From assembly GCF_011369485.1 (NCBI RefSeq), contig NZ_VXCA01000031.1, positions 4,108-68,107 on the forward strand: a stretch of 64,000 nucleotides of DNA, written 5' to 3'. Source of the DNA: Pseudomonas atagonensis (lineage in GTDB: Bacteria > Pseudomonadota > Gammaproteobacteria > Pseudomonadales > Pseudomonadaceae). Under the pieces are notes generated by a model. It was not told the origin of the DNA. It saw only the letters and a program-made list of their open reading frames with translations, and did no database searches. The number at the start of each line of letters is the position of its first letter. Position 1 is the stretch's first letter. Positions 24,896 through 34,399 of the stretch are shown one piece after another. The translations under genes were made by a program, and so were the position numbers.

Positions 24896-25416
24896 AAATC
24901 GTCGTGCTCACCGGGCCGGAATCCACCGGCAAGAGCTGGCTCTCGGCCGAACTGCAGCAACGGTTCGGCGGCGTGCGGGTAGATGAATATGTGCGTTGGT
25001 TCATCGAGCAGAACCCGCGCGACACCTGCCTGGCCGACATCCCTGAAATCGCTCGGGGCCAGTTGCAGTGGGAAGATGCCGCCCGCGCACAGCATCCTTC
25101 ACTGCTGGTTCTCGACACGCATCTGTTGAGCAACATGCTCTGGAGCCAGACGCTGTTTGGCGATTGCCCGGCCTGGCTGGAAAGCGAGTTGCTGACAAGG
25201 CATTACGATCTGCATCTGCTGTTGTCCCCGGCGCAGATCGACTGGATCGACGACGGCCAGCGTTGCCAGCCCGAACTGAGCGCACGTCAGGCGTTCTTCA
25301 ACGCCACGCGCGATTGGCTGGAAAAGCATGACCAGCCACTGCAGATCATTGAAGGCAACTGGGATCAGCGTCGTGACAAAGCAATGAAAGCTGTCGAAGC
25401 GCTGTTGGCCGACTGA
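24892..25416 (+). CDS. NadR-like nicotinamide riboside kinase
   Basis: 174-residue AAA/P-loop protein with Walker A GPESTGKSW (about 8-16), DEYVRWFIEQNP and LVLDTHLLSNMLWSQTLFG. This matches the C-terminal ribosylnicotinamide kinase domain of NadR, without its HTH or NMN adenylyltransferase domains. The 4-bp overlap with pnuC supports phosphorylation of imported nicotinamide riboside to NMN. Confidence 0.85.
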   Translation: MKIVVLTGPESTGKSWLSAELQQRFGGVRVDEYVRWFIEQNPRDTCLADIPEIARGQLQWEDAARAQHPSLLVLDTHLLSNMLWSQTLFGDCPAWLESELLTRHYDLHLLLSPAQIDWIDDGQRCQPELSARQAFFNATRDWLEKHDQPLQIIEGNWDQRRDKAMKAVEALLAD

Positions 25417-25466
25417 CCCGTTTTCAGGGCTGTTTCCACCGCTTTCGGGGATGAAGTGTCCACTTC

Positions 25467-25641
25467 TGAAACACCCGGCCCGACGCAAAGTGCCCGCCTC
25501 AACACACTTCCTTGATTTAACACCCGGCTTGTTACGCGGGTGAAACACATCGCCGCAAACCCTTGTTCCAGAGCATTGTTCAGCCAATAGACAGCTCGAC
25601 CGCCCTGCGCGTGTTTCAGCGTTGAAACAGCTTGTGTTTCA
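25467..25641 (+). promoter_or_regulatory. Five TGAAACA/TGTTTCA sites upstream of fap (enhancer-like)
   Basis: Heptamers lie at 25467, 25541, 25612, 25623 and 25635. Two form the palindrome TGTTTCA-GCGT-TGAAACA (25612-25629). They sit about 50-230 bp upstream of a sigma-54 promoter, as expected for enhancer-binding-protein sites. This 345-bp gap has no gene. The VpsR-like activator at 30815 is the obvious candidate ligand, by inference. Confidence 0.55.
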
Positions 25642-25692
25642 GGTCTGCACGCTTTTTTCGCAAGTATTTGAAATCACGACAGAATCCAAAAG

Positions 25693-25709
25693 CGGCACAG
25701 CTTTCGCTC
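25693..25709 (+). promoter_or_regulatory. Sigma-54 promoter of the fap operon
   Basis: CGGCACAGCTTTCGCT has GGCAC at -24 and CGC at -12 with exact GG-N10-GC spacing. The expected transcription start is near 25719, about 43 bp before the fapA start codon. Confidence 0.65.
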
Positions 25710-25761
25710 TCTCCTTCACAACGCTGACTAGGGCCAGCCCACTGAAGAAGGAATTGCAGCC

Positions 25762-26211
25762 GTGGGGAACTTCAATAAAACCTTGACCTGCCTCCTGCTG
25801 ATCGGATCAGCGGCCAGCACCGTTTTCAGTTTCAACGTTCAGGCCGAAGGCAATGGCGTGATCGTCCTCAACCGCGATGTGCAACCGATCCCTATCGGTC
25901 GCAGCGGCGGCAAAGACCCCTATCCAACCACTGTCAACGCCAACCCGTCCGGGCGCATCAATCAAGCGATGTCCAGCACCGAACTCAATGACGGTGAATT
26001 TGCCAGTGTAGCCAGCGGATCTTCCATTCGCGGCAACATCACTACGCCCACTTCGTCCATGCCCGGCTTGAACACCCTGACTAACCAGAACGGCCTTCCC
26101 GGCATGAGCTCCGGCCATGGTGGCGGTGCCGGCGGTTCGATTTCCAACACCGTCAATCGCGCAATGGGTGCCGGCCTCGCCCCGCTGACCCGCATGGCTG
26201 GAGGCCAATAA
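25762..26211 (+). CDS. fapA: FapA, functional amyloid chaperone
   Basis: 149 residues, GTG start with GAAGAAGGAA upstream. A signal peptide ends at QAEG. The mature chain is disordered-looking, rich in Gly, Ser and Asn, with a central NPSGRINQAMSSTELNDG block and a GHGGGAGGS linker. FapA is the periplasmic chaperone that controls the FapB/FapC composition of the fibril. First gene of the operon; fapB starts 1 bp after its stop. Confidence 0.9.
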   Translation: MGNFNKTLTCLLLIGSAASTVFSFNVQAEGNGVIVLNRDVQPIPIGRSGGKDPYPTTVNANPSGRINQAMSSTELNDGEFASVASGSSIRGNITTPTSSMPGLNTLTNQNGLPGMSSGHGGGAGGSISNTVNRAMGAGLAPLTRMAGGQ

Positions 26212-26212
26212 G

Positions 26213-26785
26213 ATGAATCGCTCCCTGCTCCTGCTTGCCCTCTTCGGCTGCGCCAGCGCGATAGCCGATCCCAGCTCAGTGAACAACGCGAACATTCAGG
26301 AGACCGGCATCCAGTACCACGGCAACTACAACGTCAACCAGGCCGCCGGCGACCAGATGCAACAGACCAACACCAAAGCCATCGCCATCGGCACCTCGGC
26401 CAGCGCGACCACCATTGTCCGGCAGAAGATCGACACTCCGGCCAATCCGTCGACAAATGCCAGCGCCACGATCGGCGGCAACTCTTTCAGTAATGGCAAC
26501 GGGATCCTCGGTGTGAACCAGGGTGCCGGCGCCAACAACCAGATGGCCAACGTGACGCGCGTCAGCATCAGTGCTGCCCCGCAGAGCGTTGACGACAGCG
26601 CCCTGTCGCAACAGAACGTGGCGCTTTTACCGAGCTCAGGAGCAACTGGCACCTCAACCGGCAGTCGCCAGATCACGACAAGTGATCAGGCCTTCACCGG
26701 CAGCCGAGGGGTGATTCAGGTGAACCAGAGTGCCGGGGTGGGGAACCGCATGGCTAACACCCTGAGCATCCGGGTCGCAGACTGA
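26213..26785 (+). CDS. fapB: FapB, amyloid nucleator/minor fibril subunit
   Basis: 190 residues with a signal peptide ending in ASAIA. It has three imperfect repeats of the Fap type: NVNQAAGDQMQQTN (about 43-56), GVNQGAGANNQMANV (about 101-115) and QVNQSAGVGNRMANT near the C-terminus. Gln/Asn-rich repeat cores are separated by Ser/Thr-rich linkers. FapB nucleates FapC polymerisation on the cell surface. There is a 71-bp gap before fapC. Confidence 0.92.
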   Translation: MNRSLLLLALFGCASAIADPSSVNNANIQETGIQYHGNYNVNQAAGDQMQQTNTKAIAIGTSASATTIVRQKIDTPANPSTNASATIGGNSFSNGNGILGVNQGAGANNQMANVTRVSISAAPQSVDDSALSQQNVALLPSSGATGTSTGSRQITTSDQAFTGSRGVIQVNQSAGVGNRMANTLSIRVAD

Positions 26786-26856
26786 CCCAAACAAAAAGCA
26801 GTGCAATTAGAAAGTACCAACACTTAACCAACTAATAAGCACGATGGAGAAACACC

Positions 26857-27861
26857 ATGAAACCTACAATGGCTCTCAAACCACTGGTTTTCGCACTTGC
26901 AGCAGTGATGGCAATCGCAGCACAGGCTGGCGGCCGTGACGACGATCACGGTCATGGTAACGGGCACGGCAACCATGAACCAAAAGGCCCTACCCTGGAA
27001 CAACTGCTGCAAATCGGCGCTGGCGCCGGGGCTGCCGTACTCGACACGCAAAACAGCGATGGCAACCTGGTCGGCAACCAAGGCACCAAAAATGATGCCT
27101 CCGTCCGCGACTCGGCCAACGGCACCAACGGCAACGTTGGCATGAACAACACCGCCGGCGATGGCAACCAGCAGGACAACGCCGCCGCTCTGGCAACAGC
27201 CGACGAAAGCTTCATCTTCGGCTCTGCGGTGTCGGTTTCCAGCGCGACTCAGGTCAACAACAACAACGCTGTTGCGAACTACTCCACCACCAACAACGCC
27301 AACCTCAACAACGTGGGTAACGGAGGTTCCGGCAACATTGGCGTGAATAACAGTGCCGGTAACTTCAACCAACAGAAAAACAACTTGGCCATTGCTGTAT
27401 CGGGTGGTCGTGTAGCTAACGCCGCTGCTGCTGCGAACCAAAGCTCCACTGGCCTGACTGTGTCTAACTACGGCACTCAAACCTACAAAAAAGACACCCT
27501 TACTGGCACTGTTGCCGCCGTCGGCGTGTTCGGCGCCGTGGGTGAAGCTACCATCAAAGATGACGATCACGGTCACGGCGGTGGCGGTTATGGCAACAAC
27601 GATCGTGGCCACGGCGGAAGCGGCGGCGGCAAAGATCAAAAAGCTACCTTCGAAGCAGTGGGTGTCTTCGGTCTGGCAGGTGTGACCACTCAACAAGTGA
27701 TGACTCCTGACGGCTGGAAAAACCCTGTGACCAACAACGCATCGATCTCCAATGTTGGTAACAACTTCTCGGGTAACGCTGGTTACAACAACGCCGCTGG
27801 TGTTGGCAACCAACAAAGCAACTCGCTGTCCATCGCTGCAGGTTGCAAAGCCTGCATGTAA
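26857..27861 (+). CDS. fapC: FapC, major amyloid subunit
   Basis: 334 residues with a Sec signal ending QAGG. Three amyloid repeats contain GMNNTAGDGNQQDN, GVNNSAGNFNQQKN and GYNNAAGVGNQQSN. The C-terminus has the conserved CxxC (GCKACM). The N-terminal segment (GRDDDHGHGNGHGNH) and the second linker (DDDHGHGGGGYGNN) are both His/Gly/Asp-rich. FapC forms the fibrils that stiffen biofilms. A perfect terminator-like hairpin follows immediately (27876). Confidence 0.95.
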   Translation: MKPTMALKPLVFALAAVMAIAAQAGGRDDDHGHGNGHGNHEPKGPTLEQLLQIGAGAGAAVLDTQNSDGNLVGNQGTKNDASVRDSANGTNGNVGMNNTAGDGNQQDNAAALATADESFIFGSAVSVSSATQVNNNNAVANYSTTNNANLNNVGNGGSGNIGVNNSAGNFNQQKNNLAIAVSGGRVANAAAAANQSSTGLTVSNYGTQTYKKDTLTGTVAAVGVFGAVGEATIKDDDHGHGGGGYGNNDRGHGGSGGGKDQKATFEAVGVFGLAGVTTQQVMTPDGWKNPVTNNASISNVGNNFSGNAGYNNAAGVGNQQSNSLSIAAGCKACM

Positions 27862-27875
27862 TCGCGATCGAAACG

Positions 27876-27898
27876 AAAGCCCCGGAAACGGGGCTTTT
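27876..27898 (+). terminator. Intra-operonic terminator between fapC and fapD
   Basis: AAAGCCCCG-GAAA-CGGGGCTTT: a perfect 9-bp stem with a GAAA tetraloop and a short T-run. It probably lowers read-through to fapDEF or protects the 3' end of fapABC mRNA, giving more subunit than export machinery. Confidence 0.8.
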
Positions 27899-27924
27899 CC
27901 TCAGTCCGCAAAGGCGTATCGATC

Positions 27925-28605
27925 ATGCGTAAGACTGCCCTTTTCGCTCTGCTTTGCCTGTCTGGCCTGACTCAGGCCGCGCAGATGCCAGTGGCTGCCC
28001 TTCCCGGCGGCATACTCGTCTACAAACACGTGCAAAGCATTCGTGAACGCAAGTTTTCCGACATCGTCGAACAGAAAACCGATTTCAGCTGCGGCGCTGC
28101 CGCACTGGCCACGGTGTTACGCCAGGCTTATTGGCTCGACGTCGATGAAGAGCACATCATCAAAGGCATGCTGGTCAACGCTGACCAGGACCTTGTTCGT
28201 ACTCAAGGTTTTTCCATGCTCGACATGAAGCGCTACATAGAAAGCATCGGCATGCGCGCCAGGGGATACAAGATTCCGTCGGAAAAACTCGACGCGGTCA
28301 CGATCCCGGTGGTGGTACTGATGGAGATTCGCGGCTACAAGCACTTCGTGGTGCTGCAGCGTTCGGACAAGGATTGGGTTTATATCGCTGACCCGGTTTT
28401 AGGCCACAAACGCTACGCCCATGATGACTTTGTCAAAGGTTGGAACGGCATTGTCTTCGCCATCGTCGGCCCCGGTTATGACAAAACCAATGCATTGCGC
28501 AGCCCGCCGACGCCCCTCACGGCGAAGAACAAGCTGGATACCTTCAACCCGGTCAAAGACGCTGAATTGATGGACTTCGGGTTCATACAGAGCGACTTCT
28601 TTTAA
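27925..28605 (+). CDS. fapD: FapD, C39-like peptidase of the amyloid system
   Basis: 226 residues with an N-terminal signal (to about QAAQ). The papain-like C39 domain has catalytic Cys56 in TDFSCGAAALA, His140 in GYKHFVVL and Asp156 in YIADPV. FapD is required for Fap export and is thought to process Fap components in the periplasm. Fourth gene of the conserved fapABCDEF order. The C-terminal 50 residues extend beyond the peptidase fold. Confidence 0.92.
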   Translation: MRKTALFALLCLSGLTQAAQMPVAALPGGILVYKHVQSIRERKFSDIVEQKTDFSCGAAALATVLRQAYWLDVDEEHIIKGMLVNADQDLVRTQGFSMLDMKRYIESIGMRARGYKIPSEKLDAVTIPVVVLMEIRGYKHFVVLQRSDKDWVYIADPVLGHKRYAHDDFVKGWNGIVFAIVGPGYDKTNALRSPPTPLTAKNKLDTFNPVKDAELMDFGFIQSDFF

Positions 28606-28649
28606 TCGCCGATTATAAAGAATGGGGCTGGATGTCCCGGGAGCAGCAG

Positions 28650-29396
28650 ATGAAAACCTCATACTGGCTGGCCGCCGCCTGCCTGGCAGCGAGCGTGTCG
28701 GGTTATGCCAATGCAGGATTCAAGCCTATTGAAATAAAGGACCAGGAACTGTCCGAACTCCGCGGTCGTTACGTGATGCCGGGGCGAATCATCAGCTTCG
28801 GCATTGTCATGAGCAGCACCTGGCGCAACGCCAGTGGCGATCTGATCGGGGCTGCGACCTCGATGCAACTTCAGGCCGCCACGGTCAAACCCGAATTCTA
28901 CGTGCAAACCATCAAGGAAACCGGCAACGGCAATGCCTTGGCAGCCGGAACCGGCACCATCACCGGTGGTGCAGCACTCAACAGTAGCCAGGGCGTGACT
29001 CAAAGCGTACGCGCCGCGGGCGATGCCAACTCGGCTTACAACAACGTCGCCATCAACGTCTCGGAGGCCAGCAAGGCGCCGGCGCTGGTGCCGGCTCAAG
29101 GCCAGGCTTTGATGGCCGGGCAAACCATCGGTGGCAGCAACGCCGCCGGCAGCGTCGCCGTGTCGGCCAGCGGCAGCGGCGTGCAAATGGCCATTCAGGC
29201 CTCTGGCAATCAGGGTACTTCCCTGCAACAAGTCGCCCAGGGCGGGCTGTTGCAGAACACCCGTTTGCTGGGCAGCGCGAACGTGGTCAACAACATGACC
29301 CAACTCAACGTTGTGTTGAACAATAACGGCATGAGTGCCGGCGCACTGGACTGCAACCTGACCCAACTCAGGGCACTACGCAATATCGGATATTGA
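28650..29396 (+). CDS. fapE: FapE, minor amyloid component
   Basis: 248 residues using ATG 28650 (GGGAG upstream, directly before the signal peptide MKTSYWLAAACLAASVSG). An upstream ATG at 28632 is possible. After an N-terminal block with LSELRGRYVMPGRIISFGIVM, the chain is rich in Ala, Gly, Asn, Gln and Ser, with Fap-like patterns (GVTQSVRAAGDANSAYNN; NQGTSLQQVAQGG). FapE is a low-abundance fibril-associated protein exported by FapF. Confidence 0.9.
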   Translation: MKTSYWLAAACLAASVSGYANAGFKPIEIKDQELSELRGRYVMPGRIISFGIVMSSTWRNASGDLIGAATSMQLQAATVKPEFYVQTIKETGNGNALAAGTGTITGGAALNSSQGVTQSVRAAGDANSAYNNVAINVSEASKAPALVPAQGQALMAGQTIGGSNAAGSVAVSASGSGVQMAIQASGNQGTSLQQVAQGGLLQNTRLLGSANVVNNMTQLNVVLNNNGMSAGALDCNLTQLRALRNIGY

Positions 29397-29441
29397 ACTA
29401 CGCTGAGTCTCGATCATTGGGCTTAAAGGGACGGCTTATTC

Positions 29442-30749
29442 ATGTATCGATCAGTATCACTGCGTGCCGCTGTATGTCTGAGTACTCTTCTACCGGCAGC
29501 AATGCTGCAAGCAGCACCTGACGCAGATGTAGAAGCTTTGAAACAGGAACTCTTGGAGCTGAAGCAACGATACGAAGTACAACAAAAAGCCCTGGCGGTC
29601 CTCGAACAACGAGTCCGCCAGGTTGAGGATCAACCGGCAGCACCGCAACCCAAGCGTCTGGCCAAGTCGCCAGCCGATCTCAAAGGCAATCCCAAAGTGG
29701 CCACCGGTACCGGGGCCGCAGCAGCGTCGGGGGGCGCAGCCGGGGGCAGTGGAGCTTCTTATGGCCAGTCTCTGGCCGACGATTCACAACCGGCGCAGAG
29801 TGTGTCCAACCTGTACGACGAGGCCAGCGGCTTCTTCGGCGGGGGCAAATTCAGCTTTGAAACCGGCATCACTTACTCGCGTTACGACACGCGCCAGCTG
29901 ATCCTCAACGGTTTCCTGGCGCTGGACTCGATCTTCCTCGGCAACATCAACCTTGACCGGATCAAGGCTGATACCTGGACTCTGGATCTGACCGGACGCT
30001 ACAACTTTGACAATCGCTGGCAGTTCGACCTGAACGTGCCGGTGGTCTACCGCGACTCGACTTACCAGTCGGGCGGCGGCAACGGCGGTGCGTCCAACGT
30101 CACCACCGAGCAGGACGTGACTCGCGATCCGACCATTGGCGACGTCAACTTCGGCATTGCCTACAAGTTCCTCGACGAATCGGTCAACACACCGGACGCC
30201 GTGGTCACGTTGCGGGTCAAGGCGCCAACCGGCAAGGATCCGTTCGGCATCAAGCTGCGCCAGACTGACGCCAACTCCAACCTGTTCGTGCCTGACACCC
30301 TGCCAACCGGCAACGGCGTCTGGTCGATCACGCCGGGGATCTCGCTGGTCAAGACGTATGACCCGGCCGTGCTGTTCGGCAGCCTGTCGTACACCCACAA
30401 CCTTGAAGAATCGTTCGACGACATCAGTTCGACCGTCAACCAGAAGAACCCGGGCAAAGTACGCATCGGCGACAGCTTCCAGATTGGCGCCGGTATCGCT
30501 TTCGCCCTGAACGAGAAGATGAGTATGTCGTTCTCGATGTCTGACCTGGTGCAGCGCAAAAGCAAGCTGAAGCAGGACGGTGGCGATTGGCAATCGGTGG
30601 TGTCCAGCGACGCCAACGCCGGTTACTTCAACGTCGGCATGACCATTGCGGCCACCGACAACCTGACCATCGTGCCCAACCTGTCGATCGGTCTGACCGA
30701 CGACGCGCCGGACTTTTCCTTCAGCCTGAAATTCCCGTACTACTTCTAA
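29442..30749 (+). CDS. fapF: FapF, outer-membrane amyloid exporter
   Basis: 435 residues: signal peptide, then an N-terminal coiled coil (DADVEALKQELLELKQRY... with heptad Leu), a Gly/Ala linker (about 85-115) and a beta-barrel to the C-terminal aromatic FPYYF. FapF forms a trimeric 12-stranded barrel gated by the helical plug and secretes FapB, FapC and FapE. Last gene of the operon, closed by a strong terminator at 30763. Confidence 0.94.
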   Translation: MYRSVSLRAAVCLSTLLPAAMLQAAPDADVEALKQELLELKQRYEVQQKALAVLEQRVRQVEDQPAAPQPKRLAKSPADLKGNPKVATGTGAAAASGGAAGGSGASYGQSLADDSQPAQSVSNLYDEASGFFGGGKFSFETGITYSRYDTRQLILNGFLALDSIFLGNINLDRIKADTWTLDLTGRYNFDNRWQFDLNVPVVYRDSTYQSGGGNGGASNVTTEQDVTRDPTIGDVNFGIAYKFLDESVNTPDAVVTLRVKAPTGKDPFGIKLRQTDANSNLFVPDTLPTGNGVWSITPGISLVKTYDPAVLFGSLSYTHNLEESFDDISSTVNQKNPGKVRIGDSFQIGAGIAFALNEKMSMSFSMSDLVQRKSKLKQDGGDWQSVVSSDANAGYFNVGMTIAATDNLTIVPNLSIGLTDDAPDFSFSLKFPYYF

Positions 30750-30762
30750 CCATCGGGAAAAC

Positions 30763-30799
30763 AAAAGGCCCGCTGCGATCCCCTCGCAGCGGGCCTTTT
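30763..30799. terminator. Bidirectional terminator between fapF and the activator gene
   Basis: A 16-bp perfect stem, AAAAGGCCCGCTGCGA / TCGCAGCGGGCCTTTT, with a short loop, serves both convergent genes. Confidence 0.9.
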
Positions 30800-30814
30800 G
30801 CATATCGCCGCGCC

Positions 30815-32140
<1,326 letters not shown>

Positions 32141-32484
32141 GACTGTTCCTTGGCGCCAAATTATAGGAAATGATCGTAAAAACAGTCATTTGGCAGACCT
32201 GGCTGTAACATTAGCAAGAATTTGACGGCGCCTTGTATCAATTGCTTATAGGTATACAAGTGAACAAGTTATAAGAAACGAAGTTGTTAGTAAGCTATCG
32301 ACTATTTTCTTTCACCAAGCTTTCACAACCTCTCGAAAAAACCGCTATTTGAAAGAAAACAGAAATTTCTTTGTTTCGTGTGTGACCTGTATCGGGGTTG
32401 CGTGCATCAGTACAAGTAACCAGCCGAACGGTAAGCCCAACCGACGGTACATCACTTGATTGGGCACTATAGAGAGAAGACCCC
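32141..32484. other. 344-bp AT-rich divergent promoter region
   Basis: Lies between the enhancer-binding-protein gene and the 88-residue gene. It contains TTGACG at 32222 and the inverted repeat CTTGTAT-N15-ATACAAG (32232-32260), a possible operator. No peptide or known RNA is supported. Confidence 0.4.
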
Positions 32485-32751
32485 ATGACCGCCCCGCTCC
32501 GTATCAACGAAGCTCTTTTGATTGCCAACCACGCCTTTAAACCCTTTCAATGCGTGGCCTGGGCGCCACAAGACGGCAATGGCGAACTGAACCTCACCGT
32601 GATCGACCGGACCAATAGCCACATTGGCCGCAAACAGATTCCAAGCAGCACCTATTCCGATCCGGCGCAACTTGAACAAGTGCTGCAACAGGCTCGCGCC
32701 GAACTGAGCGAAGAAGGTCACGCGCTGCAAAACTGGTCGATGCCGCACTGA
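32485..32751 (+). CDS. Small conserved cytosolic protein, unknown function
   Basis: 88 residues, no signal or membrane segment. It contains KPFQCVAWAPQDGNGELNLTVIDRTNSHIGRKQIPSS, which looks like a beta-rich core, and a Gln/Glu-rich helix (LEQVLQQARAELSEEGH). AGAGAGAAG precedes the ATG at a suitable distance. I do not recognise a characterised family. A GC-rich hairpin (GCGGACGAC-N6-GTCGTCCGC, 32765-32788) follows and may end the transcript. Confidence 0.65.
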   Translation: MTAPLRINEALLIANHAFKPFQCVAWAPQDGNGELNLTVIDRTNSHIGRKQIPSSTYSDPAQLEQVLQQARAELSEEGHALQNWSMPH

Positions 32752-33035
32752 TAAGCCGGGCCATGCGGACGACATTAACGTCGTCCGCCCTATCCAGCTT
32801 AGTTGCTCCGTCTGTTATATCTTCCAAACTTTTGTACAACTTTCAGCAAGGCATTCAAGCCTAAGTGCTTGGCAGGCTTGCGACTGGTTCAAAAAGACAC
32901 TGTTGTGGCACGGTGTGACCCTCCGCCTGTTAGTTCTAACAGTTGTACTTCCCGTCTTTCAGGGATTGAATGTTCCGCTCATGCAGTTACCCGCCCGGCT
33001 TCCCGGGTTCTGGTTACTCGCAAGGAGACGCGTGC

Positions 33036-34325
33036 ATGCTCAGCCCGAATGCCCTGGCACTTGGAAAGCCGTTCAAGTGCAGCGCACAACTCGATAAAAC
33101 CTTCGCCCGCACCGGCATCGCACAGGTGTACTTCGCCGGCAGTCTGTCGAGCATGGCGCAAGATGTCGCCCTCGATCACCAAGGGCGCGTGTTGGTCGCC
33201 GCCAAAGTCGGCACTGCCAAGGGCAGTCGTTTTGGCCTGGCACGATTGCTCGCCGACGGTTCCGCCGATCTTGGTTTCGGTGATCAGGGCAGCGTGATCG
33301 GCACCTTTGCTGGCGGGTTCGAAGCTTCGGGCGGCAAGGTCTCGGTACTGGCCGATGGCAATATTCTGCTGGCCGGCCTGCATTATGAAAGCGCCCATCA
33401 CACCCTGCCCGCCCTCGCCCGCTTCGATCCTCAAGGACGGCCAGATCTGACATTTGGCGACAATGGCCGGCAAGTCGTGCGCCTGCCGGGCCATCTGTCC
33501 GTGGGCAGGCGCGATACGTGGCTGCCACCGGGTGTGCCGGGTGCCGAAGCCTGTGCCTTCGCCGTGCAGGAGGACGCAAGCATCCTGTTGATCGCCAACC
33601 ACCAATTCGAACTGGCCGATCACGTCGGCATGCTGATCCGCCTCAAACCCGATGGCCGTCTCGATGAGACATTCAACGGCCGCGGCTTTGTCATGGTTCG
33701 CCATCTGCTGCTCAACACCTGGCTCAGCACCTTGTTGTTGCAAGAGGACGGGCGGATTGTCGTCGGCGGTTCCATCGACTTTCCGCAGGAAGGCCTGCTG
33801 GCGCGCTACCTGCCGGACGGCCGTCTCGACGAGCGCTTCGCGGTGGACGGGTTCATGGCCTTCAAAGCCGATGGCAAAAGTACGCAGGTCAGCCAGGTCG
33901 TCGAATCTTCAGGGAACCTGCATTGTTTCGGCAGCAGCCGCGACCCGATTCGCTGCATGACGTTCAACGTGCACGGCAACGGTCGACCCGACTTGCACAG
34001 CCATCAGGGCCTGGCACAACGGCTGGAAATCGGCCCCAGCGGTTGCCAGTGGAGCGCCGCCCAACGAATGACGGACGGGCGCATGATCGCCGTGGGCGCC
34101 ACCATTGGCGGGGTCGAGGCGGACTTTATCGTCGCTCGCTACTTGCACAATGGTGGTCTCGACCATGGTTTCGGCGATGGCAACGGCTGGCTGCGCACCC
34201 GCCTGGGCCGCAGCCTCGACACTGCCAACTCTGTCGCCCTGCAAGCGGATGGCGCGATTCTGGTGGGTGGTTTTTCACTGGATGGTAATTACCGGGCGAT
34301 GGTGGCGCGGTATCTGAACCCCTGA
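33036..34325 (+). CDS. Delta-60 repeat beta-propeller-like protein
   Basis: 429 residues from ATG 33036 (CAAGGAG 8 bp upstream); longer in-frame starts add unrelated sequence. It contains about six to seven delta-60 repeats, each with a core such as ARLLADGSADLGFGDQG, ARFDPQGRPDLTFGDNG, IRLKPDGRLDETFNGRG, ARYLPDGRLDERFAVDG and ARYLHNGGLDHGFGDGN. No signal peptide is evident. Function is unknown; the repeats probably form a propeller. The 284 bp upstream (32752-33035) contain no supportable gene. Confidence 0.8.
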   Translation: MLSPNALALGKPFKCSAQLDKTFARTGIAQVYFAGSLSSMAQDVALDHQGRVLVAAKVGTAKGSRFGLARLLADGSADLGFGDQGSVIGTFAGGFEASGGKVSVLADGNILLAGLHYESAHHTLPALARFDPQGRPDLTFGDNGRQVVRLPGHLSVGRRDTWLPPGVPGAEACAFAVQEDASILLIANHQFELADHVGMLIRLKPDGRLDETFNGRGFVMVRHLLLNTWLSTLLLQEDGRIVVGGSIDFPQEGLLARYLPDGRLDERFAVDGFMAFKADGKSTQVSQVVESSGNLHCFGSSRDPIRCMTFNVHGNGRPDLHSHQGLAQRLEIGPSGCQWSAAQRMTDGRMIAVGATIGGVEADFIVARYLHNGGLDHGFGDGNGWLRTRLGRSLDTANSVALQADGAILVGGFSLDGNYRAMVARYLNP

Positions 34326-34399
34326 AGTTCCGCGCCCGACACTTGATCTTCCTCCACGCTTGCGGCAACTTGCGCGCTTCTTAAGACAAGGAGCAACCG

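Noticed and set aside
32881..32940. Apparent sigma-54 -24 element (TGGCACG) at about 32906
   Set aside because: No GC-containing -12 element at the required spacing.
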